NCBI GenBank assembly: GCA_965603515.1
Contig: CBFDDH010000012.1
Span: 1-60,882 of the forward strand
DNA length: 60,882 nucleotides
Direction: 5' to 3'
DNA from: JAUVZL01 sp965603515
GTDB lineage: Bacteria; Hydrothermota; Tepidihabitantia; SM23-42
In this document: one piece after another, positions 19,410 through 29,401 of the stretch
Layout of the letters: the number at the start of each line of letters is the position of its first letter
Numbering within the stretch: position 1 is the stretch's first letter
Notes under the pieces: generated by a model
Seen by the model: the letters and a program-made list of their open reading frames with translations, nothing else
What the model was told of the DNA's origin: nothing
Database searches by the model: none
Made by a program: the position numbers and the translations under genes

Positions 19410-19437
19410 ATTGTATTCATCAATGAAAAGAGGTCAA
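19410..19437 (-). promoter_or_regulatory. Sigma-70-type promoter, leaderless start
   Basis: Minus strand: TTGACC (19437-19432), a 16-bp spacer, TACAAT (19415-19410), then six bases and the ATG at 19403. Confidence 0.75.
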
Positions 19438-19807
19438 GAGAAGAGAAATAAATAGTAGGCACAAAGGATTAGGCAGTAAGCAGAAGAAATAAAGCAAAAA
19501 AAGACTAAATAAACGAAATAGATCAAAATAACGATCATAACGTTCCAAACGCTCTGAACGTTCTTAACGGTATCAATAACTTAGTTACCTAATGAATGAT
19601 GCTAAGCATAGAAGTGATACTTCGTATGGAAATGAGTGTTTCACACTGGAATGGATTCTTCGAATGGAATGATTCAACGGTTCCAGCGCAGCTCCCTTCC
19701 AGCGTCAGCTCCTTTCCATCCCGAGCAAGTCGAGGGATCTCTTCCAATCCGTTAGGATTCAAAGGTTCCAATTACTCAATAACCAATATCTTTACCAAGA
19801 AATTGGC
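19438..19807. other. Intergenic stretch without a gene
   Basis: It holds low-complexity and dispersed-repeat sequence: tracts like GTAGGCACAAAGGATTAGGC, a run of AACGTTC-type words near 19540-19570, and a GAATGGATT/GAATGGAAT tract near 19650. No supported ORF was seen. Confidence 0.6.
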
Positions 19808-19835
19808 TTGACAACCAATAGGGGATGTGTAGAAT
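19808..19835 (+). promoter_or_regulatory. Sigma-70-type promoter, leaderless start
   Basis: TTGACA (19808-19813), a 16-bp spacer, TAGAAT (19830-19835), then five bases and the ATG at 19841, with no ribosome site. Confidence 0.78.
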
Positions 19836-19840
19836 AGCTC

Positions 19841-20260
19841 ATGCCGAATAAAGTGATCATACGTTTTCTAGACGGTCGGATTGAACGCGGTTATACTGCT
19901 GATTTCCAGCCCCATAAGGAGATATTCCACCTTGTTGTAAAAGACGAGGGTGCGCAGCATGGTAAATCACTTGCCATTAGGATGGCCAATCTAAAAGCAG
20001 TTTTTTTTGTAAAAGAGTTACACGGCATGGATAAAGAGCGACCTGTAGTAAAGAGGAGTTTCACTGACCTAAAGGATCAAAAACTACTCGGCAAGAAAGT
20101 TGAGGTAGAGTTTACTGATGGTGAGGTTCTGAGTGGTATAACGCTTGGATATTCACCGCAGCGCCGAGGTTTTTTCTTCACGCCTATCGATCCAGAAAGC
20201 AATAACGAACGTATTTTTGCTGTATTGAGCGCAGTAAAAGAGATCAAGTTCCATGACTAA
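19841..20260 (+). CDS. Tandem SH3/Sm-like small protein, paralogue of the gene at 58828
   Basis: The 139-residue product has two similar halves: VIIRFLDGRIERGYTADFQPHKEIFHLVV (residues about 5-33) and VEVEFTDGEVLSGITLGYSPQRRGFFFTPID (about 87-117). Each gives the strand-DG-strand pattern of small beta barrels. The family (DUF6982-like, from memory) has no known reaction. It overlaps purC by 8 bp, so the two are coupled, although a functional link is not obvious. The same fold is encoded at 58828 under a different promoter type. A leaderless start is predicted. Confidence 0.8.
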   Translation: MPNKVIIRFLDGRIERGYTADFQPHKEIFHLVVKDEGAQHGKSLAIRMANLKAVFFVKELHGMDKERPVVKRSFTDLKDQKLLGKKVEVEFTDGEVLSGITLGYSPQRRGFFFTPIDPESNNERIFAVLSAVKEIKFHD

Positions 20261-21125
20261 ACCAATAGGTGAGGTAAACCTTTCAGGCATCAAAAAATTC
20301 GGTTCAGGGAAAGTACGTGAGATATTCGAACTCGGGGATAGATTTCTTATTGTTGCCACTGACCGGATATCTGCATTTGACCACATACTTCCAACCCTGA
20401 TCCCGGACAAGGGTAAGATCCTCAATAAATTATCAGTATTTTGGTTCAAGACAACCAAGTATATTATGGAAAATCATTTCATCACTGATCAGATCGATGA
20501 ATACCCGGATGAGCTGAAGAAATATAGAGATATCTTGATTGATCGTTCTATGCTTGTTAAAAAAGCCGGACCACTCGATGTAGAATGTGTCGTGCGCGGT
20601 TATATTGCTGGGTCCGGTTGGAAAGATTATCAAAAGACCGGACTTATCGGCGGTATTGAAATTGATGATCTAAAGCAGGGAGATAAACTCCCCTGTCCGA
20701 TGTTCACACCGGCAACCAAAGCACACAGTGGACACGACGAGAATATCAGTTATGAACAGATGAAAGAAGTCGTGCCTGAACACGATGCTGAATTCATAAA
20801 ATCAAAAAGTACCGAGCTCTACAATTTTGCACATGATTATGCACGCGAACGTAATATAATAATTGCCGACACCAAATTCGAATTCGGCAGACTCGATAAC
20901 CGGCTAATCCTCATTGACGAAATCTTCACGCCGGACTCAAGTCGCTTCTGGAACCCTGAATTGTATAAACCGGGTGGCTCCCAAGCTTCATTTGATAAAC
21001 AGTTTGTAAGAGACTATCTCTTGAGCATAGACTGGGATAGAAACTCGCCGCCTCCAGAATTGCCGCCAGACATCGTTGAAAAAACAGTCGCACGCTATAA
21101 AGAAGCACTCGATAGACTTATTTAA
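20253..21125 (+). CDS. purC: Phosphoribosylaminoimidazole-succinocarboxamide synthase
   Basis: This enzyme of purine synthesis joins aspartate to CAIR with ATP. At 290 residues it is the length of the longer bacterial/eukaryotic-type form. Motifs seen are GKVREIFELGDRFLIVATDRISAFD (ATP-binding start), VVRGYIAGSGWKDYQKTG, FTPATKAHSGHDENIS, ADTKFEFG and LIDEIFTPDSSRFW. The start codon lies inside the previous gene (ATGACTAA overlap). No other purine gene is next to it. Confidence 0.97.
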   Translation: MTKPIGEVNLSGIKKFGSGKVREIFELGDRFLIVATDRISAFDHILPTLIPDKGKILNKLSVFWFKTTKYIMENHFITDQIDEYPDELKKYRDILIDRSMLVKKAGPLDVECVVRGYIAGSGWKDYQKTGLIGGIEIDDLKQGDKLPCPMFTPATKAHSGHDENISYEQMKEVVPEHDAEFIKSKSTELYNFAHDYARERNIIIADTKFEFGRLDNRLILIDEIFTPDSSRFWNPELYKPGGSQASFDKQFVRDYLLSIDWDRNSPPPELPPDIVEKTVARYKEALDRLI

Positions 21126-21239
21126 TCCGCTTTACGCAGATCAAATAAAATCCCAAGTACCAAATTCCACATAAAACCTGATACTCATAATGCAAATTTT
21201 CCATAAAATACTTACTTCTTGGCTCTTGGCTCTTGGTTC

Positions 21240-23360
21240 TTAGTTCTTTGTAACCGTCCTAAGACCTACACCTACTACCGCATTGAATACAAAGAACAAA
21301 AAAAGCGTGAAGACAATACCAAGAATCGGGATAAAAATCACCGTGGTTATCAAGGCGCCAAGGCTTGAACCGATTAAATCTACGCTATAGACGCTACCGG
21401 CATTCCTTCTCTTTAAAAGAGCGATACTGAGCGGGAAGTGCAGGCCGCCCATGAAACCGCCAAAAAAGATCAAGAATGAAATCAAGAGGGTTGTCCCTGG
21501 TATGTTCAGGATTGAAACGAGCAGTATAACTGCAAAATAAAGAGCCATTATGAACTCAACATTAGACAGGATCTTTATCGTGCTTCTCCTGCAAAGCATC
21601 GACCTCATGTAAAACAACGTACCCAGCGCAAGACCGAGCATATAAAATGCAATGATTGCACCTATCCAGGAATAAATATAGCCATAATATATCTGAAAAA
21701 GAATTATTAGAATAACCTCGGCAGAAATTTCACTTGCACCGATAGTAAATACTGATAGATAAATAATTACCCGGCGCCTGAAAAAAATTAGAGCCGGGAT
21801 AACAAACAAGAGAAAGTAAAGGGGGTTTATATTGAATAACTTAATAAACATACCACGGATATTTTCCGAAAGTAGACCACCCCAGAGAATCATGGTGAAA
21901 TAGTAGCAAACTGGCTTGAGGTCGGTATTCAGAACCCCAAGAGAGGTTTCAATCCTTTTTTTGATATATGTCATCTTTTCCGCGGTTAGGTTATAGTCAA
22001 AATAGTATTCATTAACATATTGTAATACAAGATTCCTCTCCGCACTTCGTTCCTTTAAAATGTTGACAACATTGCTCAGGGGTATTTTGTGATCACTGGC
22101 CAGAAAAGTCGTTTTAGCCGCCGGGAGAATCAAAATATGTTTAAAAGACGTATTCAATGACTGTGCTATAGTACTTAGAAGCTGGCCAAACAAAGGACTG
22201 ATAATATCGGGTGGAGCATTAATGCGAATTGATAAGATGCCCTGTTTATCGAGAACCCGTTTGGCTTCTTCAAAAAAGTCCGTTGTATAGAACCTGTTGA
22301 TCTGGGCGTTTACTGGATCAGGCAGGTTAATTATCACCACATCATACTTTTTCTTTGTTTTCTTGATGTAGAAACGAGCATCACCAGATACCACAGACAC
22401 ATTCTCAAGGCTATCAAGGGATTCACCCGTGTAAAGCTCAGCCATATGGATGAGAAGCGGATCGAGTTCAAGATATGTTAGCTGGCGCGGTCGGTGTTTT
22501 AATATCTGTTTAAGACAACCACCGACACCACCACCCACGAGCAGAACATTTTCTGGTTTATCATGGAGAAGTAAAGGATAGTGCACTGCTTCTTCGTTGG
22601 AATACACGTCAGGATAAGAAAAATCATATACACCACTAGTGTAGAAATTCACCTGAGCGCCAGACCTGGTAACGGCTATCATGCCATATTTGGACTCGCG
22701 GGAACCGATTAATTCTTGACCGGGCATCTGCGCGCTCCGGAAAAATCTTTCAATGCGATTGATCTCGAGAAAAATAAAAAGCAGAACCAGGGGAATGATC
22801 AAGAGTTTTTTCTTCTCAATAATAATGAACGCGCAGGCGAACAACAAACAGATCACGAGCAAGAGTGTACCATAGGTCGGAAGGATCGGAATCAGAATAA
22901 AGGACACCACAATACCACCGCAGAAAGAACCGATACCTTCATATAGATATACTCTTTCTGGTTCTAGCAACCTTGAAGCAGCCGGGAAAAGTGCACCAAA
23001 AATAAGACAGGTCGGGGCAAGGGAAACAAGGGACACCAGAATGACCTTACCGAAACTGATTACCTCACCAAACGGCAATGAGAAAATCTTCAGCGCAAAC
23101 CTGATAAAGGTAATGGAAAAAACCATGAATACGCTCAACATAATGAGCAATATAGAATAGGTTACCTTATTCGATAACCGTATTTTCAACTTCGAGAATA
23201 CAAAGCTGCCAATACCAGCCCAAACCAACCAAAAACACAGCAGGATCCCGGAGATAAGCTCATAACCCCCAAACAAGGCAATACCTTCACGTATCATCAG
23301 GGTCTGGGCTATCACCGCCGCGATACCGGAAAAGAAAACTGCCCACTTTATCCCCTTCAT
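21240..23360 (-). CDS. Membrane-embedded spermidine-synthase-like protein
   Basis: The 706-residue product has about seven hydrophobic segments at the start (residues 1-205), a soluble SpeE-like methyltransferase-fold domain (about 225-440) and about seven more at the end (about 500-700). The soluble part shows the nucleotide-binding loop NVLLVGGGVGGCLKQIL, then LTYLELDP, SGDARFYIKKTKKKYDVVIINLPDP and FYTTDFFEEAKRVL. The family is widespread and its true reaction is uncertain; aminopropyl transfer is not established for membrane forms. The gene starts leaderless at 23360. A dispersed pyrimidine-rich tract overlaps its 3' end. Confidence 0.85.
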   Translation of the reverse strand: MKGIKWAVFFSGIAAVIAQTLMIREGIALFGGYELISGILLCFWLVWAGIGSFVFSKLKIRLSNKVTYSILLIMLSVFMVFSITFIRFALKIFSLPFGEVISFGKVILVSLVSLAPTCLIFGALFPAASRLLEPERVYLYEGIGSFCGGIVVSFILIPILPTYGTLLLVICLLFACAFIIIEKKKLLIIPLVLLFIFLEINRIERFFRSAQMPGQELIGSRESKYGMIAVTRSGAQVNFYTSGVYDFSYPDVYSNEEAVHYPLLLHDKPENVLLVGGGVGGCLKQILKHRPRQLTYLELDPLLIHMAELYTGESLDSLENVSVVSGDARFYIKKTKKKYDVVIINLPDPVNAQINRFYTTDFFEEAKRVLDKQGILSIRINAPPDIISPLFGQLLSTIAQSLNTSFKHILILPAAKTTFLASDHKIPLSNVVNILKERSAERNLVLQYVNEYYFDYNLTAEKMTYIKKRIETSLGVLNTDLKPVCYYFTMILWGGLLSENIRGMFIKLFNINPLYFLLFVIPALIFFRRRVIIYLSVFTIGASEISAEVILIILFQIYYGYIYSWIGAIIAFYMLGLALGTLFYMRSMLCRRSTIKILSNVEFIMALYFAVILLVSILNIPGTTLLISFLIFFGGFMGGLHFPLSIALLKRRNAGSVYSVDLIGSSLGALITTVIFIPILGIVFTLFLFFVFNAVVGVGLRTVTKN

Positions 23361-23366
23361 ATAATA

Positions 23367-23394
23367 AGTGTAGGGAGAATTGGTGAAATGTCAA
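23367..23394 (-). promoter_or_regulatory. Sigma-70-type promoter, leaderless start
   Basis: Minus strand: TTGACA (23394-23389), a 16-bp spacer, TACACT (23372-23367), six bases, then the ATG at 23360. Confidence 0.75.
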
Positions 23395-23504
23395 ACGTGT
23401 AAGCATGATATTTAATTATCGTTCACAAAATAATCCTATCTGCTTTTAATGAGTAGTGTATACTATTTTTAAATTCCTTCTTGAAAACCTGATAATAAAC
23501 ATCC

Positions 23505-23532
23505 TTGACAAGAAATAATATAAGAGTAATAT
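23505..23532 (+). promoter_or_regulatory. Sigma-70-type promoter
   Basis: TTGACA (23505-23510), a 16-bp spacer and TAATAT (23527-23532) precede the protease gene at 23548. A ribosome site (TGGAGG) follows. Confidence 0.7.
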
Positions 23533-23547
23533 TATTATGGAGGAAAA

Positions 23548-26500
23548 ATGAAAAAATTATTCATTCTTAGTGTATATTTTGTGGGTGTAATGACAGCTGA
23601 TGTAGAATGGGTTAGAGTCATAGGATCTTCAGATTCACCTGTCTGTCCTAAAGTAGAGGTCATAAAATCAGATTCTTCAAGCGTTTGCGTCAGAACCACA
23701 ATTTTCGGCTTCACTTCAACAGATACTACTGTAGATAATAAAGATTTCAAACATATCGCGATTCATAGAGAATTGATCCCGTACGTAAATAGTGACAGCG
23801 ATACAGTGATTGTTGGTAAACCCCAAATCCCCTATATTAGAATGCTTTTTGCTTTACCGGATTCTGCGGAATTAGATTTCACGATATCTGAATCTGACTA
23901 TGTTTTGTATGAAGATTATTTAGTTTTTCCAGTTCCTGATATGGTTTTTCAGGATTCTGGAGGTTGGACATTTTACAAAGAAGTGTATAGTTATGATACC
24001 TCTTTTTATGAAACAGATACACTTTATCCAGGTACATTATATCAGGTGCACAGTGATGGTCATTGGCGAGACCAGCGTGTTGTTGAAGTCTTTCTGTACC
24101 CGATTCAATTCAATCCTAAACATAAATCAATGTATTTTTATCATGGTTTGGATTTAAGAATCAGTTATTCAGGTACAATAGTTGAAAATACCCAAGGCTT
24201 GGGACCGTTTGAAGAAATCGGCAGGGAAATACTGTTGAACTACCCGGGCATTGACCGTCAGCCTGCTCCTAATCCAGATCCCGGAGTTCATTTTTATTAT
24301 AACCTGGATACCATCAACATTGCAGACTACATCATCGTCACCCATGAGGATTTTATTGCCGACTCAACCGATTCGTTTTGGATCCACGAGTTCGCAGATT
24401 GGCGGGTTGAGCATAACTGGTTTGAGGTTGGGGTTGTACAGATGAATGATGTATACGATGAATTCCTGCCCCAAGGATCAGCAGATTCATCCAAAGCCTT
24501 GCGTGATTTTCTCAGCTACGCTTACAACAACTGGAATGCACCGATAATGCCAGATGGACACTTTGCCTACTGTTTATTTGTTGGTGACTGGGACTATGTG
24601 CCGACCAAGATATTATATGATAACTCAGAAGACTGGTACTGGTCAAAGGAAGCATATTTTCGAGATCTGGATGAAAATCTACTTGATGATATAATGCTGG
24701 GTCGCTGGCCCGTGAAAGGTGGTGAAGATCTATCTATTATTGCACAAAAAACAATTAATTATGAATGCGAGCCTGACACCGGTGACTGGCGAAGAAAAGG
24801 TCTATTGGTCGCCGGACAGGAATTATACATGTTTGATTGCTTTGATTTCTGTGTTAATGAATCAAAACCATTTTTTTATGATATTGGTTACGATACAAAT
24901 ACGGTTCGCTTCTCAGATACAGATAGCGAAGAATTGTTCATAGACAGCCTTGATAAATACCTTAACCAGGGCGCAATTATAGCGAGTTATTATGGGCATG
25001 GTGGTTACCATGACTGGTCTTCATGTTATGACACAACCTATTTAATTGCACTGGAAAATGATAGTCGGCTACCCGTAGTTTTCAGTCAATCATGCTATTC
25101 AGCATGTTTTCAGTGGGACTATCCAGGTAATAATGGCTGCACTTGTTTTGGTGAGCATTTTCTACTGAGCGACAGCGGCGGCACTGTTGCTTTTTACGGA
25201 ATGACAAACGCCGGTAATACTCAATCGCTCTATTATGGTTTCACTGTGCTCAATAGCGTCCTGTATCAGCAACATTGGATAGTGGGTAAAGCGTTAGGCG
25301 CTTCGAACATAACTACACCCGTGCAGTCAAAGAAATACTGTTTATTGGGCGACCCGGCACTGGATCTGGGTGATTACACCGCCTTTCCTCTTTTGCCTGA
25401 TCTTGTAGTCAGACCGCAAGGTATGGATATTTCGCTATTGCCGCCGTATCCATATCCAGCATGCGGTAATTCAATACCGATTCAAGCAAAAGTATGGAAT
25501 ATCGGCGGCGCCACTGCTTATGACGTAGACATAAAATTCGAAGTCGGCGACGAGCAGAGTGTAATTTACAGCAATATCCTGAATGTAGATAGTATAAACC
25601 CGCGTGATACAATACTGCTCGTTACTTATTGGGATACTGACAGCACTCACCCAAATTACTGCGGTGAGATTGGTGAACTTAACTTCAGCGTCACGGCTGA
25701 TCCAAATCACGAAGTCACTGAATCATGGGAATACAATAATAATTCTTCCAGAACAGAATTAGTTGCGCTGTACCCATATAAAGCTGGTTGGCCTAAAAAG
25801 TTGATCGTTCCTCAGTGTACTTACCCGCCAATAATTGCTCAACCGCAGATCGCTGATCTTGACGACTCAGCCGGCATTGAAATGGTTTTTCCTGGTCAGG
25901 ACTCAATCTACATATTCAATTATAACGGCTCTGTGTTTAGTGGCTGGCCCAGATATTTCAACGGTGTTTACAGCACGGTTCTCGGTGATGTAGATAATGA
26001 TGGTAACATTGATATAATCGCAGTCTCACCTGAGTCTATAATTGTTTTTGGTTATCAAGGCGATACACTTACCGGCTGGCCCAAACAAGTGCCGGGCGCA
26101 GATACCCTCAGGTTTTATGGATTCCCTGCTCTGGGGTATATATCTGGAAGCAGAAAACGACAAGTAGTGCTTTATGCAGGGGATAAAGGCAATACACCTC
26201 GTAAACCCAGAATAATAGTCTTTGATTATGATGGTGATCTATTATACAACTTTACAGCGTCCTGGTTTACCAGGGAAAAATATCATAGCTGTGGTCCATC
26301 AATTGCTGATGTCAATGAAGACCGCAAAGAAGAGATTATTGTGTCATACGAATATTACAGAAAAGATGAAAATGGACAGGTAGTAGCAGAGTCCAGTTTT
26401 ACCGATATTTTTAACAGGGATGGCTTAGTGCGTACACTTACCTGGGGTAGTGCTGGATCCATTTCAGCCTTAGCCGACCTGAGTGGTGACGATGTCGCTG

Positions 26501-27066
26501 ATGTAATTACTGCTTGTGTAGATAATTCGATCAGGGCATATGATGAGAATAACCGTGATACGTTGTGGATTACTAACACGGCTGGCGCGATTAATTCCTC
26601 ACCAGCGGTTGGTGATATTTATTCGTTCTATGACGGTGTTGAAATTACTGTTGGTAATGATAATAATAGAATCTATGCAATACGAGGGGATATAGGACAA
26701 TGGTGGTTTCCGTAGCCATATGAAGCCGATGGCAAGGTACGCACCTCAGCAGCACTGGCAAAACTTGAAGGACCGTTTGATGCAGAAGTCGACATCGTCA
26801 TTGCGGCAAACGACATGTGGGTATATGGATTAAAATATTCTAAACAAGATGTCTCCCCTTACCCCCTACCGCTTTTTGGTCTACCATCATCAGTAGTTAT
26901 CGGTGATATTGATGGTGATCAAAAGAGCGAGTCTATTCTCGCATCTGATGATGGTTACATACATGTATGGGAAAATATCAATAGCAGGGTTGATAGTTAT
27001 CTCCTGGAATGGCCTCAGTTTAATCATGATTACAAAAGAACGGGTTCATATGATTGGGGTGGATAG
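23548..27066 (+). CDS. Gingipain-like (C25) secreted protease with FG-GAP tail and one in-frame UAG (codon 1056)
   Basis: A signal peptide (residues 1-17) is followed by a propeptide region. The peptidase domain (about 250-610) carries the C25 pair: His in Y-Y-G-H-G-G-Y near residue 482 and Cys in F-S-Q-S-C-Y-S-A near residue 514. A CARDB-like Ig domain follows (about 625-745), then FG-GAP repeats (DLDDSAGIEMVFPGQD, GDVDNDGNIDIIAV, DLSGDDVADVITA). The frame meets TAG at 26713-26715 (W-W-F-P-UAG-P-Y-E-A) and then continues for 116 codons with more FG-GAP sequence (VVIGDIDGDQKSESILASDDGYIHVWE) and the usual F-N-H-D-Y-K-R-T-G end. Without readthrough only the tail is lost, so the protease could still work. 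Single-base change from TGG (Trp) is the simplest origin. No SECIS-like hairpin is seen here. Confidence 0.8.
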
Positions 27067-27069
27067 TAA

Positions 27070-28557
27070 ATGAAGATAATAAATAGATTACTCAAACATC
27101 TTATTCTCTACTGCTTACTCTCTACTATTCACTATCTTCCCTTATATGCTTATCCTCCGGGTTGGTCTGATGACATCCTGATCACAGAATATTCGCCCGA
27201 TTACCCCGGGGATTCTGACATTGATGTCGATAGTTATGATAATGTCTGGATAACATGGCAGGTAGCTACATGGACTGACGGCGAGATCTATTATTCAAAA
27301 AGAGACAGTCTTGGTAACTGCCTTGTTCCAGAAACCATTGTTTCCAATAATCTGTCAAAATCCATTTATGCGCGCATCGTCGTTGAGAATACAGATAATG
27401 TCCATTTTATCTGGCGTGATCAATCGCCTCAGGGATATGGCTTATGGCATGCCAAGCTGGCTAACGACGGAGCAGTACTTGTTCCACCACATCTGGCAGT
27501 AAGTGGAGCCGGAGGTATGGCCTCCAGCCTCCTGCCTGAAATTGTTTTGGATAAATCCAAAAATATCAATATTGTGTGGGATGAACCTGCATCTTCGTAT
27601 AATCAAATGAATTATACAAAACTCGATAGTCTGGGTAACCCGATAATCGCCAAGTTGCAGGTATCCACAAATAGTGTAGATGCGTATTGGCCTGGTATTG
27701 GTGTTGACAGTTTTGGCAACAGCCACCTTGCTTACCGTACTGACTCCGCAGGCATTACTGATCGTTTGACCTATACAAAGATAGATCAGGAAGGTCACAT
27801 AGTGATTTCAAACAAAAATCTCTGGTTTGGCGGTCTTCCAACCCTCATTGCTGATCCCACTCAGAATATCCATGTAGTCTATTCTGACCCAACTGAATCC
27901 AACAGCAAGATCAAATACCTGAAGCTCGACCAGCAGGGCAACGTGATTCTGAGTCCAAGAACTATCAGCCAACCAGGTACTGAAAGTAACACCTATTTAC
28001 ATATGGCGATGGATTCCCTGTATTACCTGCATGTTGTGTGGCAGGCAAGTGAAATGAGTTATAATAGGCTTATATACGCAAAATTGGATACATTAGGAGA
28101 TACAATTATCTCACCCATAGAAATTGTAGGTACGCCTTATACTACACTTGCTGGTGTGCCGAGGATTGCCGTTGATCTCAGTAATCGCCTTCATGTCACA
28201 TGGATGGATCGTCGGTATGATGATCAGGATATTTTTTACAAACGGGGGAGAAACGAGCAGAGTATAGGAGAAATAGAACAATCGATGACGCCGTATCGGG
28301 GTATTTCAGCCTGCCCAAATCCTTTCCGCACAACAACGATAATTCATTTTTCTGGTCATCACAGTGATGAAAGTACTGTGATTTCTATTTTTGATATTAC
28401 CGGGAGTGTCGTAAGAGAGTTTACTCTTGGGAAATCGTCTGATGCTGTAGTATGGTGTGGTGAAGACAATCCAGGAAATCAACTCCCACCAGGTGTATAC
28501 TTTGTATGTGCAAGAAATGTATTGTATGACGCAATAGTAAAACTTGTAAAATTATAA
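27070..28557 (+). CDS. Secreted beta-propeller protein with sorting domain
   Basis: It starts 3 bp after the protease stop and probably shares its transcript. The 495-residue product has a signal peptide (ending P-L-Y-A-Y). Repeats of about 50 residues follow (DVDSYDNVWITWQVA, IVVENTDNVHFIWRDQ, IVLDKSKNINIVWDEP, MAMDSLYYLHVVWQAS), a propeller of the sialidase/BNR style. The last 85 residues are the sorting domain (ACPNPFRTTTIIHF, IFDITGSVVREF, PGVYFVCARN). The DNA for its signal peptide is a pyrimidine-rich tract like the dispersed intergenic repeats. Confidence 0.82.
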   Translation: MKIINRLLKHLILYCLLSTIHYLPLYAYPPGWSDDILITEYSPDYPGDSDIDVDSYDNVWITWQVATWTDGEIYYSKRDSLGNCLVPETIVSNNLSKSIYARIVVENTDNVHFIWRDQSPQGYGLWHAKLANDGAVLVPPHLAVSGAGGMASSLLPEIVLDKSKNINIVWDEPASSYNQMNYTKLDSLGNPIIAKLQVSTNSVDAYWPGIGVDSFGNSHLAYRTDSAGITDRLTYTKIDQEGHIVISNKNLWFGGLPTLIADPTQNIHVVYSDPTESNSKIKYLKLDQQGNVILSPRTISQPGTESNTYLHMAMDSLYYLHVVWQASEMSYNRLIYAKLDTLGDTIISPIEIVGTPYTTLAGVPRIAVDLSNRLHVTWMDRRYDDQDIFYKRGRNEQSIGEIEQSMTPYRGISACPNPFRTTTIIHFSGHHSDESTVISIFDITGSVVREFTLGKSSDAVVWCGEDNPGNQLPPGVYFVCARNVLYDAIVKLVKL

Positions 28558-28590
28558 TCGTATCCAAACTTCATATAAATCATTCAGTAT

Positions 28591-28617
28591 GACCAAGTAT
28601 TGACTTGGTCTTTTTTC
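28591..28617 (+). terminator. Rho-independent terminator
   Basis: An 8-bp stem (GACCAAGT with ACTTGGTC), loop ATTG, then six T. It ends the 23548-28557 unit. Confidence 0.88.
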
Positions 28618-28627
28618 TGAATAAAAT
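28600..28627 (+). promoter_or_regulatory. Promoter for yebC-ruvCAB, overlapping the terminator
   Basis: TTGACT (28600-28605), a 16-bp spacer and TAAAAT (28622-28627). The -35 box lies in the loop and 3' arm of the terminator hairpin. Confidence 0.6.
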
Positions 28628-28645
28628 TATTAAAAGGAGAAAGTT

Positions 28646-29401
28646 ATGTCTGGACATTCAAAATGGGCGAAAATAAAGAGAAAAAAAGCGAGTACTGACG
28701 CAAAACGGGGCAAGGTCTTCACGAAATTAATAAAGGAAATAACCATAGCCGCAAGACGTGGTGGAGGTGACGCCAATGCCAACCCGAGACTCCGCTCGGC
28801 AATTGACTCAGCCAAATCACTGAACATGCCAAGTGAAAACATCAACCGTGCAATAAAACGCGGAATCGGTGAGCTCGAAGGTCAAACTTTAGAAGAAGTA
28901 ACCTATGAGGCATATGGTCCAAGCGGTATCGCAATCCTGATCGAGGCTGTAACTGATAATCGTAACCGAACCACCGGAGAGATCAAACATGTGCTATCCC
29001 GACACAATGGCAGCTTGGGCAACCAGGGTTCTGTTGCCTGGCAGTTTCAAACCCGGGGGATTATAATTATTGAACAGAGTAAGTACGATGAAGATACGAT
29101 AATATCCTACGCATTAGATGGCGGTGCTAGTGATGTGAAAACTGAAGACAGCTCCTACCAGATCATTACCTCGACTGACGAATTCTCTAAAGTAAGGGAT
29201 ATCCTGGAGAAAAATAATGTCGAGACAATAAGTACTGAGATCACTAAAATCCCTCAAAGCACTGTAGCTTTATCAGAAAAAGAAGCAGAAAAAGCTCTGA
29301 AACTATATGGGTTGCTTGATGATCTTGATGATGTTCAGCAGGTTTATGTAAACTTCGAGATCTCCGACGCCCTGATGGAAAAAATCTCGGCTGAAGGTTG
29401 A
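28646..29401 (+). CDS. yebC: YebC/PmpR-family protein (translation factor/transcriptional regulator)
   Basis: The 251-residue product begins MSGHSKWAKIKRKKASTDAKRGKVFTKL, the family signature, with NPRLRSAIDSAKSLNMPSENINRAIKRG and FEGYGPSG-like TYEAYGPSGIAILIEAVTDNRNRT following. The family is placed near ruv genes in many bacteria and has been linked to relief of ribosome stalling at proline runs. It ends in TGA, which overlaps the TTG start of ruvC. Confidence 0.96.
   Translation: MSGHSKWAKIKRKKASTDAKRGKVFTKLIKEITIAARRGGGDANANPRLRSAIDSAKSLNMPSENINRAIKRGIGELEGQTLEEVTYEAYGPSGIAILIEAVTDNRNRTTGEIKHVLSRHNGSLGNQGSVAWQFQTRGIIIIEQSKYDEDTIISYALDGGASDVKTEDSSYQIITSTDEFSKVRDILEKNNVETISTEITKIPQSTVALSEKEAEKALKLYGLLDDLDDVQQVYVNFEISDALMEKISAEG

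Noticed and set aside
26713..26715. UAG as pyrrolysine
   Set aside because: Nothing else in the window supports it, the context is a beta-propeller tail, and a TGG-to-TAG change is simpler.
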